A DNA stretch of 64,000 bases. Origin: SB11 sp035906255. GTDB taxonomy: Bacteria > Bacteroidota > Bacteroidia > UBA8524. A program made the translations under genes and the position numbers. Below are positions 24,859-33,850 of this stretch, in pieces. Under the pieces are notes generated by a model that did no database searches, had not been told where the DNA came from, and saw only the letters and a list, made by a program, of their open reading frames with translations. The stretch covers positions 310,001 through 374,000 of the forward strand of contig JAMIFM010000037.1 in NCBI GenBank assembly GCA_035906255.1, written 5' to 3'. Positions within the stretch are counted from its first letter, which is position 1. Each line of letters starts with the position of its first letter.

Positions 24859-25437
24859 TTAGCTCTTTTTCTCAAGAATTCTTGCTCGTAGCCGGCTTAA
24901 TGATTGCGGTTTGATACCTAAATAGCTGGCTAATTGGTGTTGTGGGACACGCTGTATAAGGTCGGGTCTTTTTTGTAATAAGTTCAGGTATCGTTGTTCA
25001 GGTAGCGAAGTTTTAAACTCGTCAAAGTCTATTCGTTCTTTAGCTAAAAGTTGTTCGGATAATATTCTGCATAGGCTTTCAAACCTTGGAAATTTACCGT
25101 TTATTTCTGCTTCCATATCCGTATTCGAAACAGTAAGAATAGTATCCTCTATACAGCTTACATAATATTGTGACGGGGTTTTACTTACTACACAATGGGG
25201 TGACAACGCTTCCATTTCTGTGTAGAAAGCAGTTGTTTTTTCTTCTCCGTCTATAATGTAATAAGTCCTGATACAGCCCTGTAAAACAAAATAACTCTCA
25301 TTCGATTTTTGCCCCTCTTCAAGTAAAATGGTCCCTTTCTTTACCGAGCGAAATATATCCAAAGGAGCAATTGCGTTCTTCTCCTCTTCTGTCAGCGTAA
25401 TATATTTTGATATAAAGTCAAATAATACGTCTTGCAT
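24859..25437 (-). CDS. Crp/Fnr-family transcriptional regulator
   Basis: 192 residues: N-terminal cyclic-nucleotide-binding-like fold ('RSVKKGTILLEEGQKSNESYF', split by 'VLQGCIRTYYII') and a short C-terminal helix-turn-helix ('VPQHQLASYLGIKPQSLSRL'). It has the same length and layout as the regulator at 6 kb. The usual cAMP-binding Arg-Ser pair is not evident, so the ligand, if any, is unknown. It is transcribed toward two duplicated envelope genes whose promoters each carry TTAAC-N4-GTGAA, near-identical to the box beside the other regulator. Confidence 0.9.
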   Translation of the reverse strand: MQDVLFDFISKYITLTEEEKNAIAPLDIFRSVKKGTILLEEGQKSNESYFVLQGCIRTYYIIDGEEKTTAFYTEMEALSPHCVVSKTPSQYYVSCIEDTILTVSNTDMEAEINGKFPRFESLCRILSEQLLAKERIDFDEFKTSLPEQRYLNLLQKRPDLIQRVPQHQLASYLGIKPQSLSRLRARILEKKS

Positions 25438-25818
25438 AGTTTTTATGTGTTGTGATACCCTAACGACATCTGTTTACCTGCGCCAAACTAGGGGTTAAGA
25501 TACAACTGTTTTTTAGCAGAGGCAAACGTAATTAAATGTTCTGACGTAGCATTTGTTTTTGGATGAAGGGCATAAGATACAGGCTTAAAACACCGTAGAA
25601 ACAAAAAACCTCACCGATTAGGATAAGGTTTTTTTGTTTCGGATAATGAAATGAGTTTGGGAATTTTTGTTTCTATTAGACATAGAATTATATTGCCAAT
25701 ACAGCGACTATGAGAGGAATATATAGAACTTGATGAATGTTGAGTATGCAACATTTGTTGTATATAAATTTAAGCTATGTTCAATTGTAAGCAAAGTCAC
25801 AAACAATAATTATCGTAT
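25438..25818. other. Intergenic region upstream of the HD-Hsp90 gene
   Basis: 381 AT-rich bases. They hold the left copy of a 30-bp direct repeat (25603-25632) and, nearer the HD-Hsp90 start, an inverted repeat AATGTTG-N6-CAACATT (25736-25755). No gene seen. Confidence 0.6.
25603..25632 (+). repeat. Left 30-bp direct repeat framing the HD-Hsp90 gene
   Basis: Reads AAAAAACCTCACCGATTAGG then ATAAGGTTTT. It differs from the copy at 28462-28491 at a single base (A versus G). It can fold as a weak stem AAAACCT/AGGTTTT and is followed by a T-run, so it may also be a terminator for a rightward transcript. Confidence 0.8.
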
Positions 25819-28485
25819 ATGAATAGGTTCGAACAAACATCAATTTGGCAGAAAACTTTAGGAAAACAATTAGAGCCTGACCTTCATGAAAAAGAAAGAG
25901 AATTTTTAAGAGTTCAATTCGAGAATTTTAGAGAAAGAGCAAAGTTACTTGCTTCTGAAATTGCATTAGTTCTTCCTGAATATACAGTTCATGATATTAC
26001 CCATATAGACGCATTATGGGAAACAGCTGAACTGGTAGCAAGAGATGACTTTGAACTTACCCCTGCTGAAGCTTTTGTTTTGGGAGGAACTTTTCTAATT
26101 CACGACTTAGGTATGGGTTTAGCTTCATTTCCACTTGGAATACAAGAATTAAAAAAAGAAACTATTTGGAAAGATACTGTTGCTTCAATATTAAAGGAAA
26201 AGCTTAACCGTTCCATTAACGAAGATGATTATATAAAATTAGATAACGACACTGAAAAAAAAGCAACAGAAAACGTGTTACGGCTTATGCACGCAAAACA
26301 TGCTGAAAAGCTCGCTTTAGCTTCATGGAAAAACAAAGATGGCAAGGATATTTATTTAATTGAGAACACAGAGCTTCGAGAATCTTATGGTAGCATCATT
26401 GGCTTAATTGCACATAGTCATTGGTGGATGGTAGATGAATTAGAAAGTAGATTACCAAAAACTCTTGGAGCCCCTGGGGTATTTTCATCAAGTTGGACAG
26501 TTGACCCTGTCAAATTAGCATGTATTCTAAGAATCGCTGATGCAACACAAATAGATGATAGAAGAGCGCCTTCATTTTTAAGAACTATTCGAAAGCCTTC
26601 CAACTATTCAGATTTGCATTGGAATTTCCAACAGAAACTATATCAGCCAAGACTGGAGAGAAACAGATTAGTTTACACTTCTAAATCACCTTTCCAAATT
26701 AGTGAAGTAGATAGTTGGTGGATTTGTCATGATACGTTGAATATGATAGATAATGAACTGAAAGAAGTAGACTCTCTATTAGTGGATACAAATCGTCAAA
26801 GATTAAAAGCAATAGGCATTGCTTCGATAGAAGACCCTAAAAGGCTTTCAAAATTAATTGCTGTTGAAGGTTGGCAGCCCGTTGACACCAAAATTAAAGT
26901 TACAAATGTTGCAAAGCTAGTTAGCAGCCTTGGAGGCAAACAACTATACGGTGACAATTCTATTGTACCGCTTAGAGAGTTAATTCAAAATGCGTCTGAT
27001 GCGATTAGGGCAAGGCGGATTTTAGAAAACGAACTTCCTGAATTTGGAGATATTGTAGTTCGATTTGGAAAGGATAATTACGGTAATTTCATTGAGGTTG
27101 AGGATAATGGAATTGGGATGTCACCTAAAGTATTAACGGGACCATTTTTAGATTTTGGGGAATCGTTTTGGGGGACATCACTAATGCACGAGGAGTTACC
27201 TGGCTTAGAGTCAAAAGGCTTCAATTCGACTGGAAAATATGGAATTGGTTTTTTTTCAGTTTTTATGTGGGGTGAAAAAGTTTCTGTTACCTCAAAACGA
27301 TTTGAAAACGGACGGGACAGTTCGCTTGTTTTAGAATTTAATAAAGGAGCCTCTTCAAGACCAATATTAAGAAAGGCAAATAATAATGAAGTAATTAAAG
27401 ATGGGGGAACTAGGATACGTGTGTGGCTATCAAGCCCAAACATATTAGATAAAATATTGGAAGGGCATGGTCGTAAAAGAAATAAAGTTAGTACTGTAGA
27501 ATTGATAGAATCATTATGCCCTAGTATTGATTGTAACATAATTCTTGAAGAGAAATCAAAATCAAAAGCTGTAATTCAAGCTAATGATTGGATCACAATT
27601 CCCCCATTAAATTTTTTAAAAAGAATAATAGGAGAATCATATTATGATGAGTTGGGCAAAGCTCAAAAACAACTTTTAATGAAATTATCGAAAAACATAA
27701 CTTTATTGAAAGACGATGATGGAAGAATTGTTGGACGTTTATGCTTGTATAAGGGAGGACTTAAAAAAGAAGAGGGATTTTCGATAGAAGGAAAAGTAAC
27801 AATTGGTGGTATGCAATCATCAGGACTTTCGGGTTTATTAGGCATTTTAGTAGGTAAAAGTGACCGCGCTTCAAGAGATGTAGGCGTTCCCATTATTTCA
27901 ACAGCAAAAATAAAGAAGTGGGCATCTGATCAGGCTAACTTATTACCAAAACTAAATCTTGATTACAATACTGAAATTGAATGCGCTTCGGTGATTAGAT
28001 GTCTTGGAGGAAGTACTTTAACTTTAAAAATTGCCTACCATAAACAAGGACTAATCAATTATGAAGAACTCAAGACAATCATTCGTAAGACAAATTATGA
28101 TAGTTACTTAGTTGTTCAAGACGCAGCAATTAGTAATTATGAAAGGGACAACAATTGTAAAATTAACTTTTTTGACAATGTAATTTGGATTGCTATGGGT
28201 ATTCCGGGTGTTTTGCAAACTAGAAATAGTAACCATTATATTGATTGGCCTGAAGACAATTCTGTAAATGAAGAATGGTTCCATTCGAAAAGTCTTGAGG
28301 GTTTAACTACAGAAGCCTTTTCTGAAGTATGGAAAAAAAATATAGACGATATTAGAAAAATTTCTGATGAATCCTCGGATGAAAAAAGTTATGAAGCATC
28401 AGTTGGAATAGTTGATGGGAAACAAGTTATCATAGATAATTTGAATATTATTAGAAAAATAAAAAAACCTCACCGATTAGGATGA
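25819..28485 (+). CDS. HD-domain plus Hsp90-like (GHKL) ATPase protein, candidate conflict-system gene
   Basis: 888 residues. Residues about 45-260 form an HD-type metal-dependent phosphohydrolase region: His58 with His62 (VHDITHID), His95-Asp96 (FLIHDLGMG), His158/His161, His199/His201 (IAHSHWW) and Asp241 (LRIADATQID). Residues about 365-600 are a GHKL ATPase of Hsp90 type: Glu387/Asn391/Asp394 (LRELIQNASDAI), Asp429 (VEDNGIGMS) and the lid 'TGKYGIGFFSVF'. The remaining 280 residues are unrecognised. HD-Hsp90 fusions of this kind occur in conflict and defence settings, where the ATPase may sense and the HD part may attack nucleotides; this is inference. The gene is visibly more AT-rich than its neighbours, stands alone, and lies between 30-bp direct repeats beside tRNA-Val. 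Its last seven codons are inside the right repeat. Confidence 0.9.
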   Translation: MNRFEQTSIWQKTLGKQLEPDLHEKEREFLRVQFENFRERAKLLASEIALVLPEYTVHDITHIDALWETAELVARDDFELTPAEAFVLGGTFLIHDLGMGLASFPLGIQELKKETIWKDTVASILKEKLNRSINEDDYIKLDNDTEKKATENVLRLMHAKHAEKLALASWKNKDGKDIYLIENTELRESYGSIIGLIAHSHWWMVDELESRLPKTLGAPGVFSSSWTVDPVKLACILRIADATQIDDRRAPSFLRTIRKPSNYSDLHWNFQQKLYQPRLERNRLVYTSKSPFQISEVDSWWICHDTLNMIDNELKEVDSLLVDTNRQRLKAIGIASIEDPKRLSKLIAVEGWQPVDTKIKVTNVAKLVSSLGGKQLYGDNSIVPLRELIQNASDAIRARRILENELPEFGDIVVRFGKDNYGNFIEVEDNGIGMSPKVLTGPFLDFGESFWGTSLMHEELPGLESKGFNSTGKYGIGFFSVFMWGEKVSVTSKRFENGRDSSLVLEFNKGASSRPILRKANNNEVIKDGGTRIRVWLSSPNILDKILEGHGRKRNKVSTVELIESLCPSIDCNIILEEKSKSKAVIQANDWITIPPLNFLKRIIGESYYDELGKAQKQLLMKLSKNITLLKDDDGRIVGRLCLYKGGLKKEEGFSIEGKVTIGGMQSSGLSGLLGILVGKSDRASRDVGVPIISTAKIKKWASDQANLLPKLNLDYNTEIECASVIRCLGGSTLTLKIAYHKQGLINYEELKTIIRKTNYDSYLVVQDAAISNYERDNNCKINFFDNVIWIAMGIPGVLQTRNSNHYIDWPEDNSVNEEWFHSKSLEGLTTEAFSEVWKKNIDDIRKISDESSDEKSYEASVGIVDGKQVIIDNLNIIRKIKKPHRLG

Positions 28486-28491
28486 GGTTTT
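28462..28491 (+). repeat. Right 30-bp direct repeat, overlapping the end of the HD-Hsp90 gene
   Basis: Contains the stop codon of the HD-Hsp90 gene and forms a hairpin AAAACCTCA/TGAGGTTTT with a 10-base loop, a plausible terminator. Matches the left copy at 29 of 30 positions. Confidence 0.8.
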
Positions 28492-28498
28492 AATTTTG

Positions 28499-28573
28499 TG
28501 GGGACAACAGGATTCGAACCTGTGACCCTCTGCTTGTAAGGCAGATGCTCTGAACCAACTGAGCTATGTCCCC
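28499..28573 (-). tRNA. tRNA-Val (anticodon UAC)
   Basis: A complete cloverleaf on the minus strand: acceptor stem GGGGACA/TGTCCCC, D arm with AGCTCAGTTGGTTCAGAGC, anticodon stem TCTGC/GCAGA with loop CTTACAA giving anticodon UAC (valine codons GUA and GUN), T arm ACAGG-TTCGAAT-CCTGT and discriminator A. CCA is not encoded. Its 3' end faces the HD-Hsp90 gene 14 bases away, the usual side for integration of mobile DNA. Confidence 0.97.
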
Positions 28574-28668
28574 TTTATTTGCTTGCCTTTCCGCAACATT
28601 TCGTTGCTAAAAGGGAGTGCAAATATGAGGGTATGAAATAGAAAATGCAACTTTTTTTGAAAAAATTT

Positions 28669-29970
28669 TTATTTCCCCTGATTCATAAGGGTTTCTATTT
28701 CTTCCACCTCTATCGGCATACCTATTTCGTCCATCAAATCCAATGGGCCGTTAGCCGTAATCAATATATCATTCTCAATACGGATACCGATACCTTCTTC
28801 AGGAATATAAATACCGGGCTCGCAGCTTAGCAGCATACCTGCTTGCAAGGGTTCGTAGTAGCGGCCAACATCGTGTACCTCAACCCCCATAAAATGCGAT
28901 GTGCCGTGCGGGAAGTATTTTTTCACCGCAGGCCATTTGGGGTTTTGGTTTCTAATCTCATCCATAGTAAGCAAGCCCAAATCCACCAGTTCTTTCTCCA
29001 TAATGCTTTCTACCTGTTTTTGGTATGCAGGCCAGCTTGCTCCGGGTACCAATAGTTTGCGGGCTTCTCTCATCACACGCAATACGGCATTGTACACCTG
29101 CTTTTGACGGGCAGTAAAACGTCCGTTTACAGGGAAAGTTCGCGTCATATCGCTTACGTAATTCGCATAATCAACGCCGCAATCCACCAACAGCAAATCA
29201 CCGTCTTTACACTCCTTGTTATTTTCTACATAATGCAGCACACAAGCACTTGCACCTGAAGCTACAATGGGGTGAAACGAGTGCCCGATAGCACGGTTGC
29301 GGATGTATTCGTGTATCAGTTCCGCCTCTACCTCATATTCCCACACACCCGGTTTCACAAAGCCCAGCAATCGCTCAAAGCCTTTTTTAGAAACCCCGAT
29401 GGCATAGCGCATCAAATTCACCTCAATTTCAGATTTCACAGAGCGTAAACGGTGCAAAATAGGAGCGGTGCGCTCGTAATTGTGCAATGGGAATTTTGCT
29501 TTCATCTCGTGGGCAAAATCCAAATCTTTATACGGCGATTTAAAGCTGAAACGGTTGTTTTCGTTCAGCGGCAGGTAAATGTTATCAGCAAGGTTTACAA
29601 TCTGGCGGATTTTTGCCTCAAATTCATCGTTCCAAAAAATTGAGCTAATACCCGATGCTGATGTAGCCTCTTCTTTGGTGTACTTGTGCCCTTCCCACAC
29701 GGCTATGTGTTCGTTGGTTTGTTTCAAAAACAACGCCTCGCGAAAATCAGCAATGGGGCAGTCAGGGTAAATAATCAAGATACTGTCCTCTTGGTCAATA
29801 CCGCTCAGCCATATTAAGTCGCTATTTTGTTTAAAATCGTGGCTGGCGTCTCCATTCCACACATACTCGTAATTGCTGTTAAAAATAGCAATACTGTTGG
29901 GTTTCATTTGTTTAATAAAACGGGCGCGGTTTTCAATAAACAGCTTATTATCTATTTGAGGGTATTTCAT
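28669..29970 (-). CDS. pepP: Aminopeptidase P family (Xaa-Pro) metallopeptidase, M24
   Basis: 433 residues from 'MKYPQIDNKLF'; an earlier in-frame start adds a doubtful hydrophobic tail. N-terminal AMP_N domain (about 1-140) and C-terminal pita-bread domain. Metal ligands fall at Asp263 and Asp274 (VDCGVDYANYVSD), His359 (TSHFMG), Glu384 (CEPGIY) and Glu399 (RIEND), almost the numbers of E. coli PepP. It removes an N-terminal residue preceding proline, using two Mn ions, in the cytoplasm. A -7 element TATCTTTG lies 22 bases before the start. Single gene, convergent with nothing functional; tRNA-Val follows on the same strand. Confidence 0.94.
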   Translation of the reverse strand: MKYPQIDNKLFIENRARFIKQMKPNSIAIFNSNYEYVWNGDASHDFKQNSDLIWLSGIDQEDSILIIYPDCPIADFREALFLKQTNEHIAVWEGHKYTKEEATSASGISSIFWNDEFEAKIRQIVNLADNIYLPLNENNRFSFKSPYKDLDFAHEMKAKFPLHNYERTAPILHRLRSVKSEIEVNLMRYAIGVSKKGFERLLGFVKPGVWEYEVEAELIHEYIRNRAIGHSFHPIVASGASACVLHYVENNKECKDGDLLLVDCGVDYANYVSDMTRTFPVNGRFTARQKQVYNAVLRVMREARKLLVPGASWPAYQKQVESIMEKELVDLGLLTMDEIRNQNPKWPAVKKYFPHGTSHFMGVEVHDVGRYYEPLQAGMLLSCEPGIYIPEEGIGIRIENDILITANGPLDLMDEIGMPIEVEEIETLMNQGK

Positions 29971-29991
29971 TGCAGTAAAATGTATGAAAGG

Positions 29992-29999
29992 CAAAGATA
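29992..29999 (-). promoter_or_regulatory. -7 promoter element of pepP
   Basis: TATCTTTG on the minus strand, exact match to TAnnTTTG. Confidence 0.6.
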
Positions 30000-30023
30000 G
30001 AAATAGCAAGGCTTTTTCAAACA

Positions 30024-30054
30024 AAAAGCCCCGCACATAATAAATGCACGGGGC
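30024..30054 (-). terminator. Terminator after the first lipoprotein paralogue
   Basis: Stem GCCCCG/CGGGGC followed on the minus strand by CTTTTTGTTTG, between the lipoprotein stop and pepP. Confidence 0.65.
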
Positions 30055-30091
30055 GGGAGAGAGTTTAAACCTATACGTGAGAATCAGCAGT

Positions 30092-31876
30092 TTATTGCTC
30101 GTCGGGTAAGCGAAGTGTGGTAAACTTACCGTTGGTGATAGTTACGGGGATGTTGCCGGGGTATATCACCATTGTTCCGTTAAAGGTTCCGCTAACCTCA
30201 CCACCTGCGGTTTCATACTTAGTAACATTATAAGTCATTGATGTTGCGTAAAAGTATTTACCGGGTATTTGTATATACAAACTGTCACTTGAGGCACTAT
30301 GTGGCCCCAATTTAGGTTGATTAATACTAAACCTTGAGGTTTTTTGGGTGCCTTCAAACATAAAGGCCATTTGATCGTATTGAGTATAGTAAGTTGCGTT
30401 TCCGGCCATAATGTTGTCAAAATCTACAGACTGAACCCCTGTACCGTCGTCATAATCAAAACTGAATTTTGGAGTAACGGTTTTAGGAGGGCAAGCCACA
30501 AGGTTGCCTAAATCTACTGATTTTCCGGTAGCAGGCAGGGTAATGGTAATTTTAGATAACTGACCAACAGTAGCATTGTAAAAGAACACATCAGCCGTTT
30601 CGCCGTTACTAAACACAGTGGCCTTTAACTTACCATTAACCACAGCACTTCTAAAGGTTTTTGTGGCTGTTTTTATTATTACATACCCGTTAAAAGGGTT
30701 GTTGTCGCAATCCGTAACATCGCCTTTTACTTTTTGGCGGCAAGGAACGGTAATAATTCCCATATCGTGTTCTTGCTCGTTGGCAAGCACAGGCACAGGT
30801 ATGTTTAAGTCTATTGTGGTGCCGGTTATATAGTCATCTGCATCCAAATCAAACTCAACTCCTGAGGGTACCCAACGTTCCCAGTTACCGTCTTTGTCAA
30901 CCCATGCGTTTGTTTGTCCGGTTCTCACCGTCATGTCTTGTACCACATCACCTTCGCAGTCTCTCAACTTACCTTTCAATTTTGCGCGGGTTCCGGGCAC
31001 ATCGCAGTTCCAGTATGTAAAGTGGGTTACTGTACCTACATAGCTTCCGTTTTGTAGTTTGGCACTGCCTTCCTCAATCCACACACCTTTGTTTTCGTCA
31101 AAATACCAAAGGGGTATAGTTGCGGGAGCATTTTGCATACCCGCAGGTACAGGCATGGTTACAGTAGCTTTTTTACCGTCGGCAAGTTGCAGCAGTTTAC
31201 CAGTATTGTCGCGCAACTCAACACCCACCATACCGTATGAGTATAGCATCACGTCTTGGCCTTGCAGGTTGTATGCACGCAAGTCGCCACCGGGGGTTAC
31301 TTGGCTAAAGTTAGCATCGTTGGGGTTAAGGTAAGTGGTAGCTACCTCAACAGTACCTGTGTAGGGTTTTCCGTCAAGGGTTTTAATAGCGTTTGCTGGA
31401 AAATCAACCGATGCACCGTTGGCAATGGTGATTGTTTTAGCATCGGCAGCACTATACGTTTGTGTATTTTTTTGCGAGATCATTACCAATTGGGTACTAA
31501 AGCTTGTACCTGATTTTCCTTGTATGGTAGTAGAACCAAAGAAATAACCGTTTTTAGTAGCCTTCAGGTAGCAGAAATTACCTGTAAACGGTACCGATTT
31601 AAACTCGAATGCACCGTTTGCATCGGTAGTAAAGGTTTGGCTACCGGTACTTACCACAGCATTTTGTACAGGGTTGTTGGCCTCGTCAACCACAAAGCCC
31701 ATTACAGGAGCACTAAAAGTAACTGCGGGCGGGTTGTAAGGGTTAGGAGGAACCGTAGGGTTAGATGTTCCGTTAATATCACTCGGAACGGGTGATTCTT
31801 GCTTTTTACAATTGCTGATAAAAAACATCAGCAGCAAAGCAGTAAGCAGTACGGGTATTTTTTTAGTTGCTTTCAT
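30092..31876 (-). CDS. Lipoprotein with carboxypeptidase-regulatory-like domain, paralogue 1
   Basis: 594 residues. Lipoprotein signal with hydrophobic LLTALLLMFFISNC and lipid-bearing Cys near residue 23, followed by KKQES. Residues about 53-130 form a carboxypeptidase regulatory-like fold ('VMGFVVDEANNPVQNAVVST', 'TTDANGAFEFKSVPF'). Then come a beta region with 'PGGDLRAYN', 'YSYGMVGVELRDN' and 'IPLWYFDENKGVWIEEGSA', and further cysteine-containing modules ('LRDCEGDVVQ', 'VTDCDNNPFNGYV'). Same module order as the next gene, most alike in the first 290 residues. Likely on the outer membrane. No enzymatic motif; binding or structural role inferred. Confidence 0.88.
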   Translation of the reverse strand: MKATKKIPVLLTALLLMFFISNCKKQESPVPSDINGTSNPTVPPNPYNPPAVTFSAPVMGFVVDEANNPVQNAVVSTGSQTFTTDANGAFEFKSVPFTGNFCYLKATKNGYFFGSTTIQGKSGTSFSTQLVMISQKNTQTYSAADAKTITIANGASVDFPANAIKTLDGKPYTGTVEVATTYLNPNDANFSQVTPGGDLRAYNLQGQDVMLYSYGMVGVELRDNTGKLLQLADGKKATVTMPVPAGMQNAPATIPLWYFDENKGVWIEEGSAKLQNGSYVGTVTHFTYWNCDVPGTRAKLKGKLRDCEGDVVQDMTVRTGQTNAWVDKDGNWERWVPSGVEFDLDADDYITGTTIDLNIPVPVLANEQEHDMGIITVPCRQKVKGDVTDCDNNPFNGYVIIKTATKTFRSAVVNGKLKATVFSNGETADVFFYNATVGQLSKITITLPATGKSVDLGNLVACPPKTVTPKFSFDYDDGTGVQSVDFDNIMAGNATYYTQYDQMAFMFEGTQKTSRFSINQPKLGPHSASSDSLYIQIPGKYFYATSMTYNVTKYETAGGEVSGTFNGTMVIYPGNIPVTITNGKFTTLRLPDEQ

Positions 31877-31995
31877 ATAATAACTGGTTTTTTTAGTTTT
31901 AATGATAAGAGCTTTTGATACTATACACGTACTGCTTTTTGAAAGGGTTGGGTAGATTATTAAAATATCGACAAATGAATTTTTGTATAAACAAA

Positions 31996-32018
31996 AAACC
32001 CGACACGAGGTCGGGTTT
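31996..32018 (-). terminator. Terminator after the second lipoprotein paralogue
   Basis: Stem AAACCCGAC/GTCGGGTTT with a short loop and a T-rich minus-strand tail, between the two lipoprotein genes. Confidence 0.75.
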
Positions 32019-32041
32019 ATGTTGTTAGATTGAAACTAATA

Positions 32042-33850
32042 TTATCGTCTAACGGTTCTAAAGGAGCCGTCAGTTATCAATACATCATCTAAACCATGTT
32101 TTGCTGTACCTGAAAATGAGCCCGAAACCCATTCCCCTGGTTTGCCATATTCGGTTATTGTAAGAGTCATATTTTTTGAGAATAATCGTATTAGGTTATT
32201 GATTCCGTCATTTTCGCCAAAATCAAAGTCGGGGTGAGAATTTGTAGTACCCATTTGATATGTGCCGGGCTTGTCAGCATTAACTCTGATGGACATCCAA
32301 AATCCTAACGTATTTGGATTAGAGTCATTCTGAGCCGACATTTCAATCATAGTTACATCGTCAATGCTACGACTACAAAACGATAAGGCAGGCTTAAAGT
32401 AAGAAACCTTAACAGGGGGAAAGCCTGATTTTTGGTACGTGAAAGCAAAATAGTCAAGTAAATTTCCGGTATCGCAAACAAAAACACTTCCTAAATCTAC
32501 TTTCGAAGCGGTGGTGGGTATAGCAAATTTTTTCGATTGCTGATAGATGAAATTACTTGAACAAAAAATCAGCTCGGCTTCCCCACCCATTGAGGAGATA
32601 TTAAATATGCACTTTGAATTTGATACGAACAGTTTTTTCTGAATATTACCAAAGATCAAAAGCGCATATCCGGTAAATGGTGAGCCATCACAGTTTTTTA
32701 CCGTTGTTGTTATTTGAGAACCGGCACTAAAAACGATTTTACCTAAGTCTAAAGTTTCATTCTCTTGTAGAGCTTTAGCTTTAATGTTTACACCAAAAAA
32801 TGTCTCATTGATTTTATCCAAAAAATCAATGGCTACGTCAGAACCTGCTATCACAAGGGCTTTAAACTCGCCTTTGTTATCAGTAGAAACATAAGTTTGG
32901 TTAACTCTTAAAACTATATGCTGAATTGGGTTTCCGGCATCATCTACTACTCTTCCTTTTATTATAGAGGGTGGAAATGGTTCATCCCAATTCCAAGCTG
33001 TAAAATGTGCTACAGTGCCTACATAGTTATTGCCTTGCAATGCGGCACTGCCTTCCTCAATCCAAATGCCTTTCACATCATCAAAATACCACAACGGTAT
33101 AGTAGTTGGGGCTTTTGCCAATAAGGTTTGCGGTACAGGCATGGTAAGAGTGGCTTTGCTGCCTTTTGCCAATTGCAACAAGTTACCTGCATCGTCGCGC
33201 ATTTCCACATTCAACATACCGTACGAAAACAATTGTACATTTTGGTTGTTGGCATCAAAAGCACGCAAATCACCGCCCGGTATCAAACTGCTAAAGTTCT
33301 TGTCATCAGGATTAAGATGCACCGCCGCTATGTTTACAGTGCCTGTATATGCAGCCCCTGTTGCAGTAACAAACCCGTTAGCAGGAAAAACAACACTACT
33401 GCCGCCTTGCAGGGTAACCGTTTGGCCTTGTGCCGCAGCAAAAGAGGCAATATGCTGTTGTGGCAACAGCACTATATCAGTTGCAAAATCGCTTCCTGAT
33501 TTGCCGTGTACAGTAACAGAACCTGTAAAAAATCCTTTTTTAGAAGCCCTTAGGTAGCAAAAATCCCCTGTAAAAGGAGCATTATCAATTTTAAAATATC
33601 CGTTAATATCAGTAGTAGCAGTTTTATTGCCCGTTTTCACCTCGGCACCGCTAACAGGGTTGTTAGCACCGTCAGTAACAAAACCTTGCACAGGAGCTGA
33701 AAATGTTACTGCTGGCGGGGTATAGTTATTTGAGGGAACACTCGTGTTGGTGTTGGAGGAAGTTTCAACAGGGTCGGTTTTTTTGCAACTGATAACACAT
33801 AAAATAGTAATAAGAGCCGCAACATTGATTAATTGATTAATGCCTCTCAT
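32042..33850 (-). CDS. Lipoprotein with carboxypeptidase-regulatory-like domain, paralogue 2
   Basis: 602 residues. Signal 'INVAALITILCVISC' with lipid-bearing Cys and then KKTDP. The first 290 mature residues parallel paralogue 1 ('APVQGFVTDGANNPVSGAEV', 'PGGDLRAFDANNQNVQLFSYG', 'IPLWYFDDVKGIWIEEGSA', 'TVAHFTAWNWD'). The second half has diverged in sequence but keeps small beta modules ('KGRVVDDAGNPIQHIVLRVN', 'VKNCDGSPFTGYALLIFG'). An independent terminator separates the two genes, so each is probably its own transcript. A conserved surface platform with a diversified end is the simplest reading. Confidence 0.88.
   Translation of the reverse strand: MRGINQLINVAALITILCVISCKKTDPVETSSNTNTSVPSNNYTPPAVTFSAPVQGFVTDGANNPVSGAEVKTGNKTATTDINGYFKIDNAPFTGDFCYLRASKKGFFTGSVTVHGKSGSDFATDIVLLPQQHIASFAAAQGQTVTLQGGSSVVFPANGFVTATGAAYTGTVNIAAVHLNPDDKNFSSLIPGGDLRAFDANNQNVQLFSYGMLNVEMRDDAGNLLQLAKGSKATLTMPVPQTLLAKAPTTIPLWYFDDVKGIWIEEGSAALQGNNYVGTVAHFTAWNWDEPFPPSIIKGRVVDDAGNPIQHIVLRVNQTYVSTDNKGEFKALVIAGSDVAIDFLDKINETFFGVNIKAKALQENETLDLGKIVFSAGSQITTTVKNCDGSPFTGYALLIFGNIQKKLFVSNSKCIFNISSMGGEAELIFCSSNFIYQQSKKFAIPTTASKVDLGSVFVCDTGNLLDYFAFTYQKSGFPPVKVSYFKPALSFCSRSIDDVTMIEMSAQNDSNPNTLGFWMSIRVNADKPGTYQMGTTNSHPDFDFGENDGINNLIRLFSKNMTLTITEYGKPGEWVSGSFSGTAKHGLDDVLITDGSFRTVRR

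Noticed and set aside
28499..28573. A tRNA-derived attachment-site duplication framing the HD-Hsp90 gene.
   Set aside because: No second copy of the tRNA 3' end was found near 25.5-25.8 kb; the flanking repeat is a different sequence that lies just outside the tRNA.
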